Shown here: positions 50,104-59,391 of the stretch, piece by piece
Layout: each line of letters begins with the position of its first letter
Position numbering within the stretch: the first letter of the stretch is position 1
Assembly (NCBI GenBank): GCA_900318555.1
Contig: ONKX01000001.1
Span: 1-64,000, forward strand
Source: an uncultured Prevotellaceae bacterium
GTDB lineage: Bacteria; Bacteroidota; Bacteroidia; Bacteroidales; Bacteroidaceae
Length of the DNA: 64,000 nucleotides
Direction of reading: 5' to 3'
The notes under the pieces: model-generated
Seen by the model: the letters and a program-made list of their open reading frames with translations, nothing else
Told to the model about the DNA's origin: nothing
The model's database searches: none
Made by a program: the position numbers and the translations under genes

Positions 50104-50130
50104 CAGGTGAAACATAAAAGGATTTGTAAT

Positions 50131-50889
50131 ATGAAGAACTTGATGACCAGGCGTAGCATTCGCCAATATAGTGACAAAGAAGTGAGCGCAGAGCTCCTGA
50201 ACCGCCTCATGACTGAGGCCAGCAGAACCCAGACGATGGGTAATCTCCAGCTGTATAGCGTGGTGGTGACACGTTCGCCAGAGATGAAGGCAAAGTTAGC
50301 ACCAGCACACTTCAACCAGCCGATGGTGACGCAGGCTCCAGTGGTGTTGACCATTTGTGCAGACTTCAACCGCACATCAACGTGGGCACGATGCAGGAAT
50401 GCAGAGCCGGGCTACGACAATTTCCTGTCGTTCATCAATGCGGCAACAGATGCACTATTGTACACGCAGACGCTGTGTAACCTGATGGACGAAGAAGGAT
50501 TGGGCTATTGCTATCTGGGGACGACGGTATATCAGCCCCAGGCTATCATCGACCTATTGGAATTGCCGAAACTGACATTCCCCGTAGCGACGCTGACCGT
50601 AGGATGGCCTGACGAAGAACCTCCCCTATCCGACCGTCTGCCGATGGAAAGTTTCGTGCACGAGGAGACGTACAACGACTATATGGGCATGGACATCGAC
50701 AAATACTATGAGGACAAGGAGCACCGTCCTGAGAATCTGGAATTTGTGCGTATCAACAATAAAGAGACCCTGGCTCAAGTCTTCACCGACATCCGCTATA
50801 CGCGAAAGGACAATGACGCCATGAGTCAGGGACTCCTCGAAACACTCAAACGGCAGGGCTTCCTGCCTTGGACCGTCAGAGGCTATTAA
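50131..50889 (+). CDS. Nitroreductase-family flavoprotein (NfsA-like)
   Basis: 252 residues from the ATG at 50131. The much longer open frame that starts at 49957 runs through both promoters and is not coding there. FMN-binding features: TRRSIRQYSDKEVS at the N-terminus, SRTQTMGNLQLYSVVV, and the C-terminal half GLGYCYLGTTVYQPQAIIDL followed by FPVATLTVGWPDE. It reduces nitro or quinone compounds with NAD(P)H. Two promoters in tandem drive it. It converges on the ExuT-like gene with a 4-nt overlap. Confidence 0.9.
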   Translation: MKNLMTRRSIRQYSDKEVSAELLNRLMTEASRTQTMGNLQLYSVVVTRSPEMKAKLAPAHFNQPMVTQAPVVLTICADFNRTSTWARCRNAEPGYDNFLSFINAATDALLYTQTLCNLMDEEGLGYCYLGTTVYQPQAIIDLLELPKLTFPVATLTVGWPDEEPPLSDRLPMESFVHEETYNDYMGMDIDKYYEDKEHRPENLEFVRINNKETLAQVFTDIRYTRKDNDAMSQGLLETLKRQGFLPWTVRGY

Positions 50890-52334
50890 TCAATCTCAAT
50901 GGGCTTGTACTTAGGAACAAGGGCCTTCATGATACACCAGCCGATGAGGTAAGCTACGGCGCAGATGCAGAATACAACCATATAGGCTGCGGGCTTGCCC
51001 TCGAAACCGAAGAACTGGAAGTTTGCACCCTGAGCAGCAGCCCAGTCGAAGAACTTTCCAGAGCCGAGGTTGATACTCATCGAGCCGATACCACCAGCCA
51101 TCGTGCCCAGACCTACAATTGTTCCAATGGTAGATTTGGGGAACATGTCACCAATGGTTGAGAACAGGTTGGCACTCCAAGCCTGATGACCAGCGCCGAG
51201 CAGACCAATCAGGATAGCAGGCCACCAAGCGCTATAGGCTCCCATAGGCTGAGCAAAAAGACCCAGCACGGGGAAGCAGGCAAAGATGAACATGGCGCGC
51301 ATACGGCCCAGATAGGGATTCATGCCCTTCTTGTCAACGAAATATGTCGGCAGATAGCCACCACCGATAGACAAGATGGTCACGATGGCATAGAGCGTAA
51401 AGATAAGCGCAATACCCATAGCCGAGTCGGAGGTATAGCCATACTGGTCAGAGAAATATGCTGGTGCCCAGAACAGAAAGAACCACCAAACGCCATCGGT
51501 CATAAACTTACCCACGAGGAACGACCACGTCTGTTTGTAGGTAAAGCACTGGAAGAACGGAATAGTCTTCTCCTCCTTCATATTGTCGCGATCCTGAGCC
51601 TCAGCGAGGTCGTTGTCCTGCTCAATATAGTTAAGCTCGGCCTGATTGACACGTGGATTCTTGGCGGGTTTGTCGTAAAGCCAAGCCCACAGGCCCATCC
51701 AGATGAAGCCCAGTGCACCGATGATGATGAACGCCATCTCCCAACCCCAGGCACGAGCCAGCAAGGGAATGGTAGCGGGAGCAGCAAGAGCACCGACAGA
51801 GGCACCGCTGTTGAAGATGGAGGTAGAGAAAGCACGGTCCTTCTTAGGGAAGTATTCTGCCGTAGCCTTGATAGCAGCAGGGAAGTTACCTGCCTCACCG
51901 ACAGCCAGAATCAGACGACACGAGAGGAACAGCCATACGGAAATGGTAGCGATGGCCACAGCGGCATCACCCGTGAGTTGTCCGAGCTGAGCAACAGAGT
52001 CGTAGCCCTCAACGGTCATTGCCACCCAGCCGCAACCAGCGTGAAGCACGGCACCCAACGACCATACGAAGATGGCGATGAGGTAACCTTTCTTGGTGCC
52101 CATCCAGTCGATGAACTTACCAGCGAAGAGGTTGGCAATGGCATAGAACAGCGAGAACATACCGGTAATCGTACCGTAGTCACCGTCCGTCCAGTGGAAC
52201 TCTGGAGCGATGAAGTCTTTCCAAGTGAGTGACAGAACCTGACGGTCCATATAGTTAATGGTCGTTGCCAAGAACAGCAGCGCACAAATAACCCAACGGA
52301 AGTTGGACATCTTGGTAGTTTGAATTGGAGTCAT
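50886..52334 (-). CDS. MFS hexuronate transporter (ExuT-like)
   Basis: 482 residues with 12 predicted membrane helices. It opens with FRWVICALLFLATTINYMDR, a signature of the anion:cation symporter group that includes ExuT and GudP. Loop motifs GTKKGYL and RLILAVGEAGNFPAAIKATA are family typical. It brings hexuronates or related acids into the cytoplasm. It is the last gene of an operon with KduI and an EIIC-like permease, which supports an unsaturated-uronate substrate from pectin or similar glycans. Confidence 0.9.
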   Translation of the reverse strand: MTPIQTTKMSNFRWVICALLFLATTINYMDRQVLSLTWKDFIAPEFHWTDGDYGTITGMFSLFYAIANLFAGKFIDWMGTKKGYLIAIFVWSLGAVLHAGCGWVAMTVEGYDSVAQLGQLTGDAAVAIATISVWLFLSCRLILAVGEAGNFPAAIKATAEYFPKKDRAFSTSIFNSGASVGALAAPATIPLLARAWGWEMAFIIIGALGFIWMGLWAWLYDKPAKNPRVNQAELNYIEQDNDLAEAQDRDNMKEEKTIPFFQCFTYKQTWSFLVGKFMTDGVWWFFLFWAPAYFSDQYGYTSDSAMGIALIFTLYAIVTILSIGGGYLPTYFVDKKGMNPYLGRMRAMFIFACFPVLGLFAQPMGAYSAWWPAILIGLLGAGHQAWSANLFSTIGDMFPKSTIGTIVGLGTMAGGIGSMSINLGSGKFFDWAAAQGANFQFFGFEGKPAAYMVVFCICAVAYLIGWCIMKALVPKYKPIEID

Positions 52335-52377
52335 TGTTATTTCGTTTTTACGTTATTTCATTATGCTGACATCTCCA

Positions 52378-53385
52378 TCATCGGATGTCAATGACGGGGA
52401 TGTTGTCCTTGTCGTTGTAATAGAGGTTCTCGCCAGCCATACCCCAGATGAAGGTATAGTAATAGGTGCCGGCAGCAGCGTGCATCGACCACTCAGGCGA
52501 CATGATGGCCTGCTCGTTGTGGAGCCAAACGTTACGGCTCTCCTGAGGCTGTCCCATCACGTGAGAAATGGTCTGTCCGTCAGGCAGATTGAAGTAATAG
52601 TAAGCCTCGATACGACGACCATGAGTGTGAGGAGGCATCGTATTCCAAACAGCACCGGGATTGAGCTGGGTCAAACCAAGCTGCAACTGGCAGGGACCTT
52701 CCTCCAATACGTCGTTCACGATGAGCTTATAGACGGTGCGGTTGTTGGCTTCCTCGACGGTTCCCACAGGTCCCCAGACAGCAGCCTTCAGCGAACCCTT
52801 ACGTCCGTCGAGGGTAATCCACTGGGTCTTGTAATGCTGGTGAGCGGTAGCACTATTGAGATAGAACTTGGCAGGTTTCGAGGCATCCTTCGAGCGGAAT
52901 TCGACAGACTTGTTGACGTCCTTATCCTTACCGATATGGCCACGACCGATGTAAAGAGCCTCCTTGGGAGAAAGCGCATATTCCTTACCATCAACAATGA
53001 CCCAACCGTCGCCCTCGCCACAGTTGACGACGCCTAGCTCACGGTTGTACATAAAATACTTCTCCTTGATGGTATTATCCACGTCAAGACCGAGTTCCCA
53101 GAAATTTTCGAGCTTCAGGGTCTTGTTGACAGGCATAGCGCCACCAAAGATAAAACGGTCGTAATGACTGTAGGTCAGCAGGATAGAGTCGGCAGTCATC
53201 ACCTTCTCCATAACGAAACGCTCGCGAAGCAACTTCGTGTCGTAGTGCTTCACATCTTCAGGATGGCAGGCCGTCTGGAATTTCACATGCTGTGCGCCTA
53301 CAAACCTGTCGGCTTCCTGTGCGTTTGCAACAGAAAGCGAGAGGGCAATAGCCCCTGCAATCGTAAGAATTGTTTTCTTCATCAT
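52378..53385 (-). CDS. kduI: 5-keto-4-deoxyuronate isomerase with a signal peptide
   Basis: 335 residues. It converts 5-keto-4-deoxyuronate to 2,5-diketo-3-deoxygluconate in pectin and glycosaminoglycan breakdown. The zinc ligands are kept: His253 and His255 in PPHTHGRR, Glu260, and His302 in SPEWSMHAA (E. coli His196, His198, Glu203 and His245). It carries an N-terminal signal peptide ([20 protein letters not shown], cut after NAQ) and about 30 extra residues before the usual start, so the enzyme is probably exported. The standard enzyme is cytosolic. It is followed 43 nt later by the ExuT-like transporter. Confidence 0.92.
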   Translation of the reverse strand: MMKKTILTIAGAIALSLSVANAQEADRFVGAQHVKFQTACHPEDVKHYDTKLLRERFVMEKVMTADSILLTYSHYDRFIFGGAMPVNKTLKLENFWELGLDVDNTIKEKYFMYNRELGVVNCGEGDGWVIVDGKEYALSPKEALYIGRGHIGKDKDVNKSVEFRSKDASKPAKFYLNSATAHQHYKTQWITLDGRKGSLKAAVWGPVGTVEEANNRTVYKLIVNDVLEEGPCQLQLGLTQLNPGAVWNTMPPHTHGRRIEAYYYFNLPDGQTISHVMGQPQESRNVWLHNEQAIMSPEWSMHAAAGTYYYTFIWGMAGENLYYNDKDNIPVIDIR

Positions 53386-53397
53386 CTATTATTTTAG

Positions 53398-54771
53398 TTA
53401 TTCATTTTTACTTTTCGCTTCATCTGCCACAATACGCTGGCGGTTAATCCACATCATCACCAATGTGATAATGGTGAGCACGCCCATACCTACATAGGCC
53501 AGATTATTCACACACTTGTAGATGACCCAACCGAAAAGCGAACTGGCAAAGTCGAGGGCACCAGCCTGGAAACCCTCAGGAATCTTCGCTGCAGGATCCT
53601 GCGTCTGGGCATAGACCGTCTGGGCAGCCTGCGTGAAAGCTGGAGCCATATCAGTGACAAACCACAGACCTATACCGACAGCTACGATACCAACTATCAA
53701 TGTCTTGACCACATTACCCTTCGTATAGGGTAACACCATCACAAACACATAGAACATACCAGCCAGCGAAGCCAGCGGCAGGAACTCGTTGCCAGGCAGT
53801 GCCACAGCCATCAGCAGGGCAAGAGGAATCAGTATCAGCGATGCCACCAGTGTTGTCGGATGACCAATGACCAATGCGGGCGACATGCCGATATACACCT
53901 TCTTGCCTGCCCACTTCTTCTGCACCACCTCCTGCGTCTTCTCAGCAATCGGCTTTAGACCGTCGATAAAGAGTTTCGTGATACGTGGGATCAACTCCAT
54001 CACAGCACCCATCGTCACACCAAGGAAGAGCACCTTCTTGATATCCAACTGCGCCACAGCACCAATCAAGGCACCTACAATGACACCGAGCACAATAGGT
54101 TCACCCAGCACACCGAACTTCCGCTTCAGTCCTTCTGCGTCAATATCAAGCTTCGAGAAACCAGGAATTTTGTCGAGCAACCAATTAATGCCAATGGCAA
54201 AAGCCGTAAAACTCTGACAGAAAGGCTGGGGAATGGAGATTCCATCCATATCGTCGTAATAGCTTTGGAACTTCGAAGCTGTCAGGTCGGCCATCACCAA
54301 CGTGTTGATATAGCATACGATAGCGGCAAAATAGCCCCATGCCAACGACTGGTCCATCACGAAATAAGCAACCGCGCCAATGAAGGCGAAATGCCAGTAG
54401 TTCCACAGGTCGATGTTCACCGTGCGCGTACATTTAGTAATAAGCATCAGGAAGTTCACGCCCAGGCAGATGGGGATAATCAGCGCTCCCACAGCGGTGT
54501 TGTAGGCAACAGCAGCGGCAGCTGGCCAACCCATGTCAAACACGCCGAGCTGTAAGTCATACAAACGAGAGATTTCCGACAACGGATTGCCGAAATTATT
54601 GGTCAACAGGGCGGTCACAATACCGAGTCCGACAAAACCGACGCCCACATAGAGTCCTGATTTCAACGATTTTCCGAACTTCATGCCGATACAGAGGCCA
54701 ATGATGGTAAACAGGATTGGCATCATGACCGAAGCGCCCAGACTAATAATGTAACTAAAAACTTGTTCCAT
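53398..54771 (-). CDS. Galactitol-type PTS EIIC-like permease, orphan
   Basis: 457 residues with about 10-12 membrane helices and the features of the galactitol PTS transport subunit: MPILFTIIGLCIGMKFGKSL near the N-terminus, then GALIIPICLGVNFLML, GMSPALVIGHPTTLVA and LPGNEFLPLASLAGMFY. No EIIA, EIIB or other PTS gene is in this window, and Bacteroidetes generally lack full PTS. It is the first gene of the operon with kduI (12-nt gap) and ExuT-like MFS. It may work as a secondary transporter for a uronate; that is inference. Confidence 0.85.
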   Translation of the reverse strand: MEQVFSYIISLGASVMMPILFTIIGLCIGMKFGKSLKSGLYVGVGFVGLGIVTALLTNNFGNPLSEISRLYDLQLGVFDMGWPAAAAVAYNTAVGALIIPICLGVNFLMLITKCTRTVNIDLWNYWHFAFIGAVAYFVMDQSLAWGYFAAIVCYINTLVMADLTASKFQSYYDDMDGISIPQPFCQSFTAFAIGINWLLDKIPGFSKLDIDAEGLKRKFGVLGEPIVLGVIVGALIGAVAQLDIKKVLFLGVTMGAVMELIPRITKLFIDGLKPIAEKTQEVVQKKWAGKKVYIGMSPALVIGHPTTLVASLILIPLALLMAVALPGNEFLPLASLAGMFYVFVMVLPYTKGNVVKTLIVGIVAVGIGLWFVTDMAPAFTQAAQTVYAQTQDPAAKIPEGFQAGALDFASSLFGWVIYKCVNNLAYVGMGVLTIITLVMMWINRQRIVADEAKSKNE

Positions 54772-54819
54772 TGCTTGAATTATCGATAATTTTGTTTTGT
54801 TTTAGTATAAAAGACGTTG

Positions 54820-54827
54820 CAAAGTTA
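54820..54827 (-). promoter_or_regulatory. -7 box for the uronate operon
   Basis: Minus-strand TAACTTTG 48 nt upstream of the EIIC-like start; the -33 box is a weak GTTG near 54849. Confidence 0.55.
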
Positions 54828-54897
54828 CAAAAAAAATGGCGAAATGTGCAACATTTTCGCCACTTTTTCTTACTAAATCGTTAACGTAAATTATTTT

Positions 54898-57444
54898 TTA
54901 CTTGTTCAATACAACCCGACCGTTACGAATAACCAGGCCTTTATATTGCTGGTCAACACGCTGACCGTTCAGATTGTAGATGTCAACACTTCCCTCATCC
55001 ATCTTCCATCTCACCTCATTGATAGCCGTCGGAGCTTCAACCTCGACAGGTGACGCCATTAAATATAGTTCATCAATAATCTCTCCGCTCACTACATCAG
55101 TGCCGTAGATACACGTTACGTCAAAATATTTACCGTCATAGTCGGAAGGAACCTTGATGTTCTTCAGATTGAACTTGTTCCACACACGGGCACACTTGTC
55201 GTCACTGACAGCATATACACCACCATCCTTCACAAGCTGAACAGTCTTAACAACAAGATAATCTGAATAATCCGCCTCCGTCAAATCTTCAAACTGCACT
55301 TCGCGGGGCTGAACATCAAAACCAGACTGGATGTCAAGGGAATATGAGTTGGTTACATCGGGAATTCCTACCACCTGCATCATATTGTTTTCCACATCAT
55401 ACTTAACAAAGACGAGACCCGTCATAACATCACCCTCCTTCAGATTAAGACCAGTATTCTTAAACATAATATTGCCCTTAGCATCTCGTACGTAAGCAAT
55501 ATTACCTGAAGTTGTCACATACAACACCTCAGCATCTTCAAGTTGCAATAATACTTCTTCGCCCGGGCTCAACTCCTTTAAATCATCAACATCAACAGAG
55601 TTGACATTCTCGACGATAACCTTGCACGTCGCCTTCAGCCCACTGTTACTTTCGGCAGTAATGGTACATGTTCCTTCAGCAATGCCCTTTACCTTTCCGT
55701 CTTTATCAACGGTAGCAATACTCTCATCGCTAGATGTCCAAGTCAGCTGATAGATGGCATAATCCGGCTCAGCAATAGTTTCCAACTGGGCAACAAGTCC
55801 TACGCCAACAGTTAATGATTCAGGCAGAGAGAGTTCCCTTAATACATAGATATCCTCTGTGTCGAATGTAATGACACCGTTTGTCATCTGGATATCTTTC
55901 AATCCCCATCGGGTTGCCTTACCACTCCACGTTTTCAGATTGGCAGGAGTTGTATTGGCATTCAGCATCCTCACTTTGCGCGTTCCCGGAAAAACATCAG
56001 CAGCCGAACCACTAGAATTCTTTCCACCAGCACGTACCACTTCGTAGTAATTATGATCAGGGTTAGCATTAACGGTATTACTATACCAAACACCACTATT
56101 AGTCTTATCTACCCTGTGAACCAACATGCCACTTCCAGGCAGATACTTGTCCCATTTAAAGGCGTTCTTCTGGCGATTTTCAAACAAGAAGAATTCATTG
56201 TTTACGGGTGAATCGATACGGAAACCCGTAAAACTGCTAAATAGGGGCTCTAACGTATAGCTACCCTCCGCCGTTATTTTCTCAGGATTGTCACAGAAAC
56301 CAACGGAATAGCGCTCATAGAGAGAATATCCCACAGGAGTGTCTCCATTGTCCGCATAACAGCCGGCAGCCATCACCGACCAGATGCCTGGGTCGTTGCT
56401 TTGACCGCCACCCTTCTCGTAATCACTATCATAGAAGTCAGGCAATCCCAACACATGGCTGAACTCATGACAAATAGTACCTATACCGTCGATTCGAATC
56501 GTCGAGGGACGAGTCGTATAGCCCAACAACTCTGTAGAGCTGGCATAGTCCCGTATATTGACATTATCTCTCTTAAGTCCCCAAAAACTACTACGATGGG
56601 GCCACCAAAGATCTTCGTTGTTGCCGTTATAGTTGGCACCATTGCCGGCAACTATGAAATAAACCAAATCAACATTTCCGTCGCCATCGCCATCGTAATC
56701 TTTGAAATTGATATTACCGACAACATCGGCAGAGTCGATAGCCGCTTTCAATATCTGGCCAATTTTATTCTCCTTATTTATATTGCAATCATATTGGCTG
56801 AATTTCACCTTGTAGGGGCCAACAATGTCGAATTGAGGCTGGAACTTGCCACCAGAATTGTCCGAAAAATAGTCGCGCACACTACCCGTAAGCGTCAAAT
56901 TATCAAAGCCCGTATAGCCTTCCATATTGACCATATCGTTCATTATCTCTGAGTAGTCTTCGCGCGAAAAGCCTTTGTCGTCAAACTCAAGGAGGATAAT
57001 CAATCCCCTGAAGTTACTATAATTGGTAGCACGATTCCCCTGCGCACGACGACCGGCAAGGATTTCTTGCTGGCGCTGTTGCACCAATTGGCGCTCCCGT
57101 ACCAAACGTTCAGACATATCAGGAGCCTGATACTTCTTGACAGCTGACAGATAGGCCTGCTCAGAAACTGTACGTTCGGCCTCATCGTGAGCCACTAAGG
57201 CCGAAGGCTGCAATTGTCCGTTCTTTTTCTCAGCATAGACATAATAGCCTTTTTGATTCTTTACAACGGAATAGCCATCGGCTGTCGTCTGGAAATGCTG
57301 CCACTCGTCACCTACCAGTCTCAGGGTCACAAAACTGCCGTCAGGCTGTTGCACCTTTATGGTTCCAGGATGAGCCGGAACTGCCTTCATGTTGCATACG
57401 CACATCAGCAACACAACTATAAGCAAATAAAAATTCTTATTCAT
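54898..57444 (-). CDS. Secreted M6-family metalloprotease with Ig-like domain and C-terminal tail
   Basis: 848 residues from the ATG at 57444; the frame is open to 57603, but the promoter (57466-57496) rules that out. Signal peptide about 1-20, propeptide (to about 130), then the M6 (immune inhibitor A-type) catalytic domain with the zinc motif HEFSHVLGLPD at 326-336 and DPGIWSVMAAGCY (met-turn). A Big_2-like domain follows (about 545-620; LTWTSSDESIATVDKDGKV), then a beta domain and the shared tail (YNLNGQRVDQQYKGLVIRNG). It probably digests host or dietary protein outside the cell. Confidence 0.92.
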   Translation of the reverse strand: MNKNFYLLIVVLLMCVCNMKAVPAHPGTIKVQQPDGSFVTLRLVGDEWQHFQTTADGYSVVKNQKGYYVYAEKKNGQLQPSALVAHDEAERTVSEQAYLSAVKKYQAPDMSERLVRERQLVQQRQQEILAGRRAQGNRATNYSNFRGLIILLEFDDKGFSREDYSEIMNDMVNMEGYTGFDNLTLTGSVRDYFSDNSGGKFQPQFDIVGPYKVKFSQYDCNINKENKIGQILKAAIDSADVVGNINFKDYDGDGDGNVDLVYFIVAGNGANYNGNNEDLWWPHRSSFWGLKRDNVNIRDYASSTELLGYTTRPSTIRIDGIGTICHEFSHVLGLPDFYDSDYEKGGGQSNDPGIWSVMAAGCYADNGDTPVGYSLYERYSVGFCDNPEKITAEGSYTLEPLFSSFTGFRIDSPVNNEFFLFENRQKNAFKWDKYLPGSGMLVHRVDKTNSGVWYSNTVNANPDHNYYEVVRAGGKNSSGSAADVFPGTRKVRMLNANTTPANLKTWSGKATRWGLKDIQMTNGVITFDTEDIYVLRELSLPESLTVGVGLVAQLETIAEPDYAIYQLTWTSSDESIATVDKDGKVKGIAEGTCTITAESNSGLKATCKVIVENVNSVDVDDLKELSPGEEVLLQLEDAEVLYVTTSGNIAYVRDAKGNIMFKNTGLNLKEGDVMTGLVFVKYDVENNMMQVVGIPDVTNSYSLDIQSGFDVQPREVQFEDLTEADYSDYLVVKTVQLVKDGGVYAVSDDKCARVWNKFNLKNIKVPSDYDGKYFDVTCIYGTDVVSGEIIDELYLMASPVEVEAPTAINEVRWKMDEGSVDIYNLNGQRVDQQYKGLVIRNGRVVLNK

Positions 57445-57465
57445 TGGATAGTACAAATTTGACTG

Positions 57466-57496
57466 CAAAGGTACGAATAAATATGCAAACCGCAAA
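57466..57496 (-). promoter_or_regulatory. Promoter of the M6 protease
   Basis: Minus-strand TACCTTTG (57466-57473), a 19-nt spacer and TTTG (57493-57496). The 21-bp palindromic triplet at 57518-57580 lies just upstream. Confidence 0.78.
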
Positions 57497-57517
57497 ACAT
57501 TTCTGGAGAAAATAAAA

Positions 57518-57580
57518 TTACTCCGTACGAAATTATAATTACTCCAAAAGTAATTTCGATTACTCCGGAAGTATTGGACC
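57518..57580. repeat. Three tandem 21-bp units around TTACTCC..AAGTAA
   Basis: Units start at 57518, 57539 and 57560. The middle one is a perfect small palindrome (ATTACT, loop CCAAA, AGTAAT) and the third is ATTACTCCGGAAGTATT; the first has TTACTCCGTACGAAATTA. The period and core match the triplet at 20376-20438. Here it lies directly upstream of the M6 protease promoter. Confidence 0.85.
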
Positions 57581-57600
57581 GGTCCGTACATTGAAAAGAA

Positions 57601-57630
57601 CATCGGGAGGAGCCAACGCCCCTCCCGATG
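57601..57630 (-). terminator. Terminator of the SusC/SusD operon
   Basis: Perfect 10-bp stem (CATCGGGAGG with CCTCCCGATG, 10-nt loop) after the last gene of the operon, followed on the minus strand by TTCTTTTC. Confidence 0.82.
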
Positions 57631-57655
57631 GATAGATGTATAAATAATTAGGAGA

Positions 57656-59365
57656 TTACTTATTCATAAACTTACGGCCGTTCTTGATGACGAGGCCCTT
57701 GAAGTCTGCGCCAACCTTCTGTCCAGACATATTAAATGTAGAACCGACAAACTTGCCATCAGCATCAAACTTAATAGCCTTTACACCAGAACCACCTTCA
57801 TCGCCCTGAATAATGTAAATGGGCTCATTACTCTTTGCACCCAATATACTGCTAATTGAAACCGTAGCTGAACGTCCTGTCACACCCTCTGGAAGAGGTT
57901 CAACCGTAAACCATACCATGTGCAAACCACGTATACTGCCATCGCTTGATTCATACTCATAGTATGTAGGATCTATCTTCACGTCGGCCCAATCAGGAAT
58001 ACCCTCAAACTCGTAATAGCCAGCATCCTCATAGTTATCGCCATCCTCTATAAAGAACGGATAATTTGTCCAAACATATGCAGGATAGCTTTTACCTTCT
58101 ATAGGCGCAGATTCCGTGTCGCCACCTTCAACAGGAGCAATCTGACGATTCGAATCATCATCTGTTTCAACCTTGATGGCATCCATTTCGCCATAGAAAT
58201 GGAAGGCCATATTATAGCAATACTTACCGCTAGAACCATTTCCAAAATATGAAAGGCCATTGGGATTAGTCATATCGATGCGATTACCATCAGCATCAAA
58301 AGGCAATATATATGTTGGAGTAGCCCAAGTATTCCACTCTTCCTCATGGTCACCCTGATCGCCAAAATAGAAACGACAATCATATTCTAATGTCGGACTC
58401 TCAGTTCCTTCAATAGTAATAGCGAATTCATCATCAATCAAAAGGGGAATAACCTCCTCGGTACCAAAATCGTCGATAGTAGTATATGCAAAAGTCAAAT
58501 CTCCAGGATAACGAGTTGTACCTGTGATTGGCTCATCTGACATATTAGCTTCAACGCACTTCATTTCACCAATTTTTTCACCAACGGTACGATAAGTCTT
58601 ACCATTCACCTCGATTCTTTCAACCTTATTGAACACTAATGTCAAGTAATCACCTGTAAATTTAGGAGAATTTGAATGTGCCCAAAGAACGACCTCATGC
58701 AATGTCAGAGGAGCAGCTGGTTTCTCAAAATACTGACGGAATTGAGGATAGAAAGTCTCAGCAGTACCATCGCCGTCAAAATCGAATGAATCAGCACCTG
58801 TCTGGAAAGCTGACGCACCATCTGAAAATCCATAATACCGATGAATTTTCACATAGTCAAAGGGGTGTAAAGTCTGAACGGCTGAGTCCATCGTCAGGAT
58901 GTAATCAGACACCTGATACGCAATTTCATTTGCAGTATAAACAGGGCAATAGCCTACGTAACCTTTATCAATCTTGTCCCATTCAAAAATCAGATTATTC
59001 TCTTCAACATAATTCTCCAGGTCACTTGAACCAAGTGTCCATTTACCTGTAAGATCTTCACTGACATTAGTGAATTTCAATTCAGTGAAAGGAGGAACTA
59101 CAAGATACTCAAAGGTACCGGAACTGCCATTACCAGAGACCCAATATGTTCCTGCAGGACGAGCATAGTAGACACCGTCAGCTGCAGATCTTCTATTAAC
59201 TCTGGCAAATTCTCCATCCAAACTTACCTGATTTTTAACAGGAGCAGTAATTTGCTGATAATCAGCAACTCTCTTGCTTACTTTTTCCACTGTTGCAGCT
59301 TGTTTCTGAGCAAAGCCGGCAGTTGTTACGACTAACGCAACTAATGATAGTAAAAATTTTTTCAT
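57656..59365 (-). CDS. Exported beta-rich protein with C-terminal tail, last gene of the SusC/SusD operon
   Basis: 569 residues. Signal peptide about 1-19 ending in GFAQ. The body is rich in aromatic and acidic residues and includes DSFDFDGDGTAETFYPQF, a calcium-binding-like loop, and several GSSG turns. The last 40 residues (FNMSGQKVGADFKGLVIKNG and on) match the tails of the proteins at 9260, 39243 and 54898. No catalytic motif was found. It begins 26 nt after the DUF4302-like gene, so it is probably an extracellular or surface partner of the same uptake system. Confidence 0.8.
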   Translation of the reverse strand: MKKFLLSLVALVVTTAGFAQKQAATVEKVSKRVADYQQITAPVKNQVSLDGEFARVNRRSAADGVYYARPAGTYWVSGNGSSGTFEYLVVPPFTELKFTNVSEDLTGKWTLGSSDLENYVEENNLIFEWDKIDKGYVGYCPVYTANEIAYQVSDYILTMDSAVQTLHPFDYVKIHRYYGFSDGASAFQTGADSFDFDGDGTAETFYPQFRQYFEKPAAPLTLHEVVLWAHSNSPKFTGDYLTLVFNKVERIEVNGKTYRTVGEKIGEMKCVEANMSDEPITGTTRYPGDLTFAYTTIDDFGTEEVIPLLIDDEFAITIEGTESPTLEYDCRFYFGDQGDHEEEWNTWATPTYILPFDADGNRIDMTNPNGLSYFGNGSSGKYCYNMAFHFYGEMDAIKVETDDDSNRQIAPVEGGDTESAPIEGKSYPAYVWTNYPFFIEDGDNYEDAGYYEFEGIPDWADVKIDPTYYEYESSDGSIRGLHMVWFTVEPLPEGVTGRSATVSISSILGAKSNEPIYIIQGDEGGSGVKAIKFDADGKFVGSTFNMSGQKVGADFKGLVIKNGRKFMNK

Positions 59366-59391
59366 AACATTAAGTTTTAAATATTAGTAAA

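Noticed and set aside
49957..50130. N-terminal extension of the nitroreductase
   Set aside because: The extension is a translation of the two duplicated promoters; the family start is at 50131.
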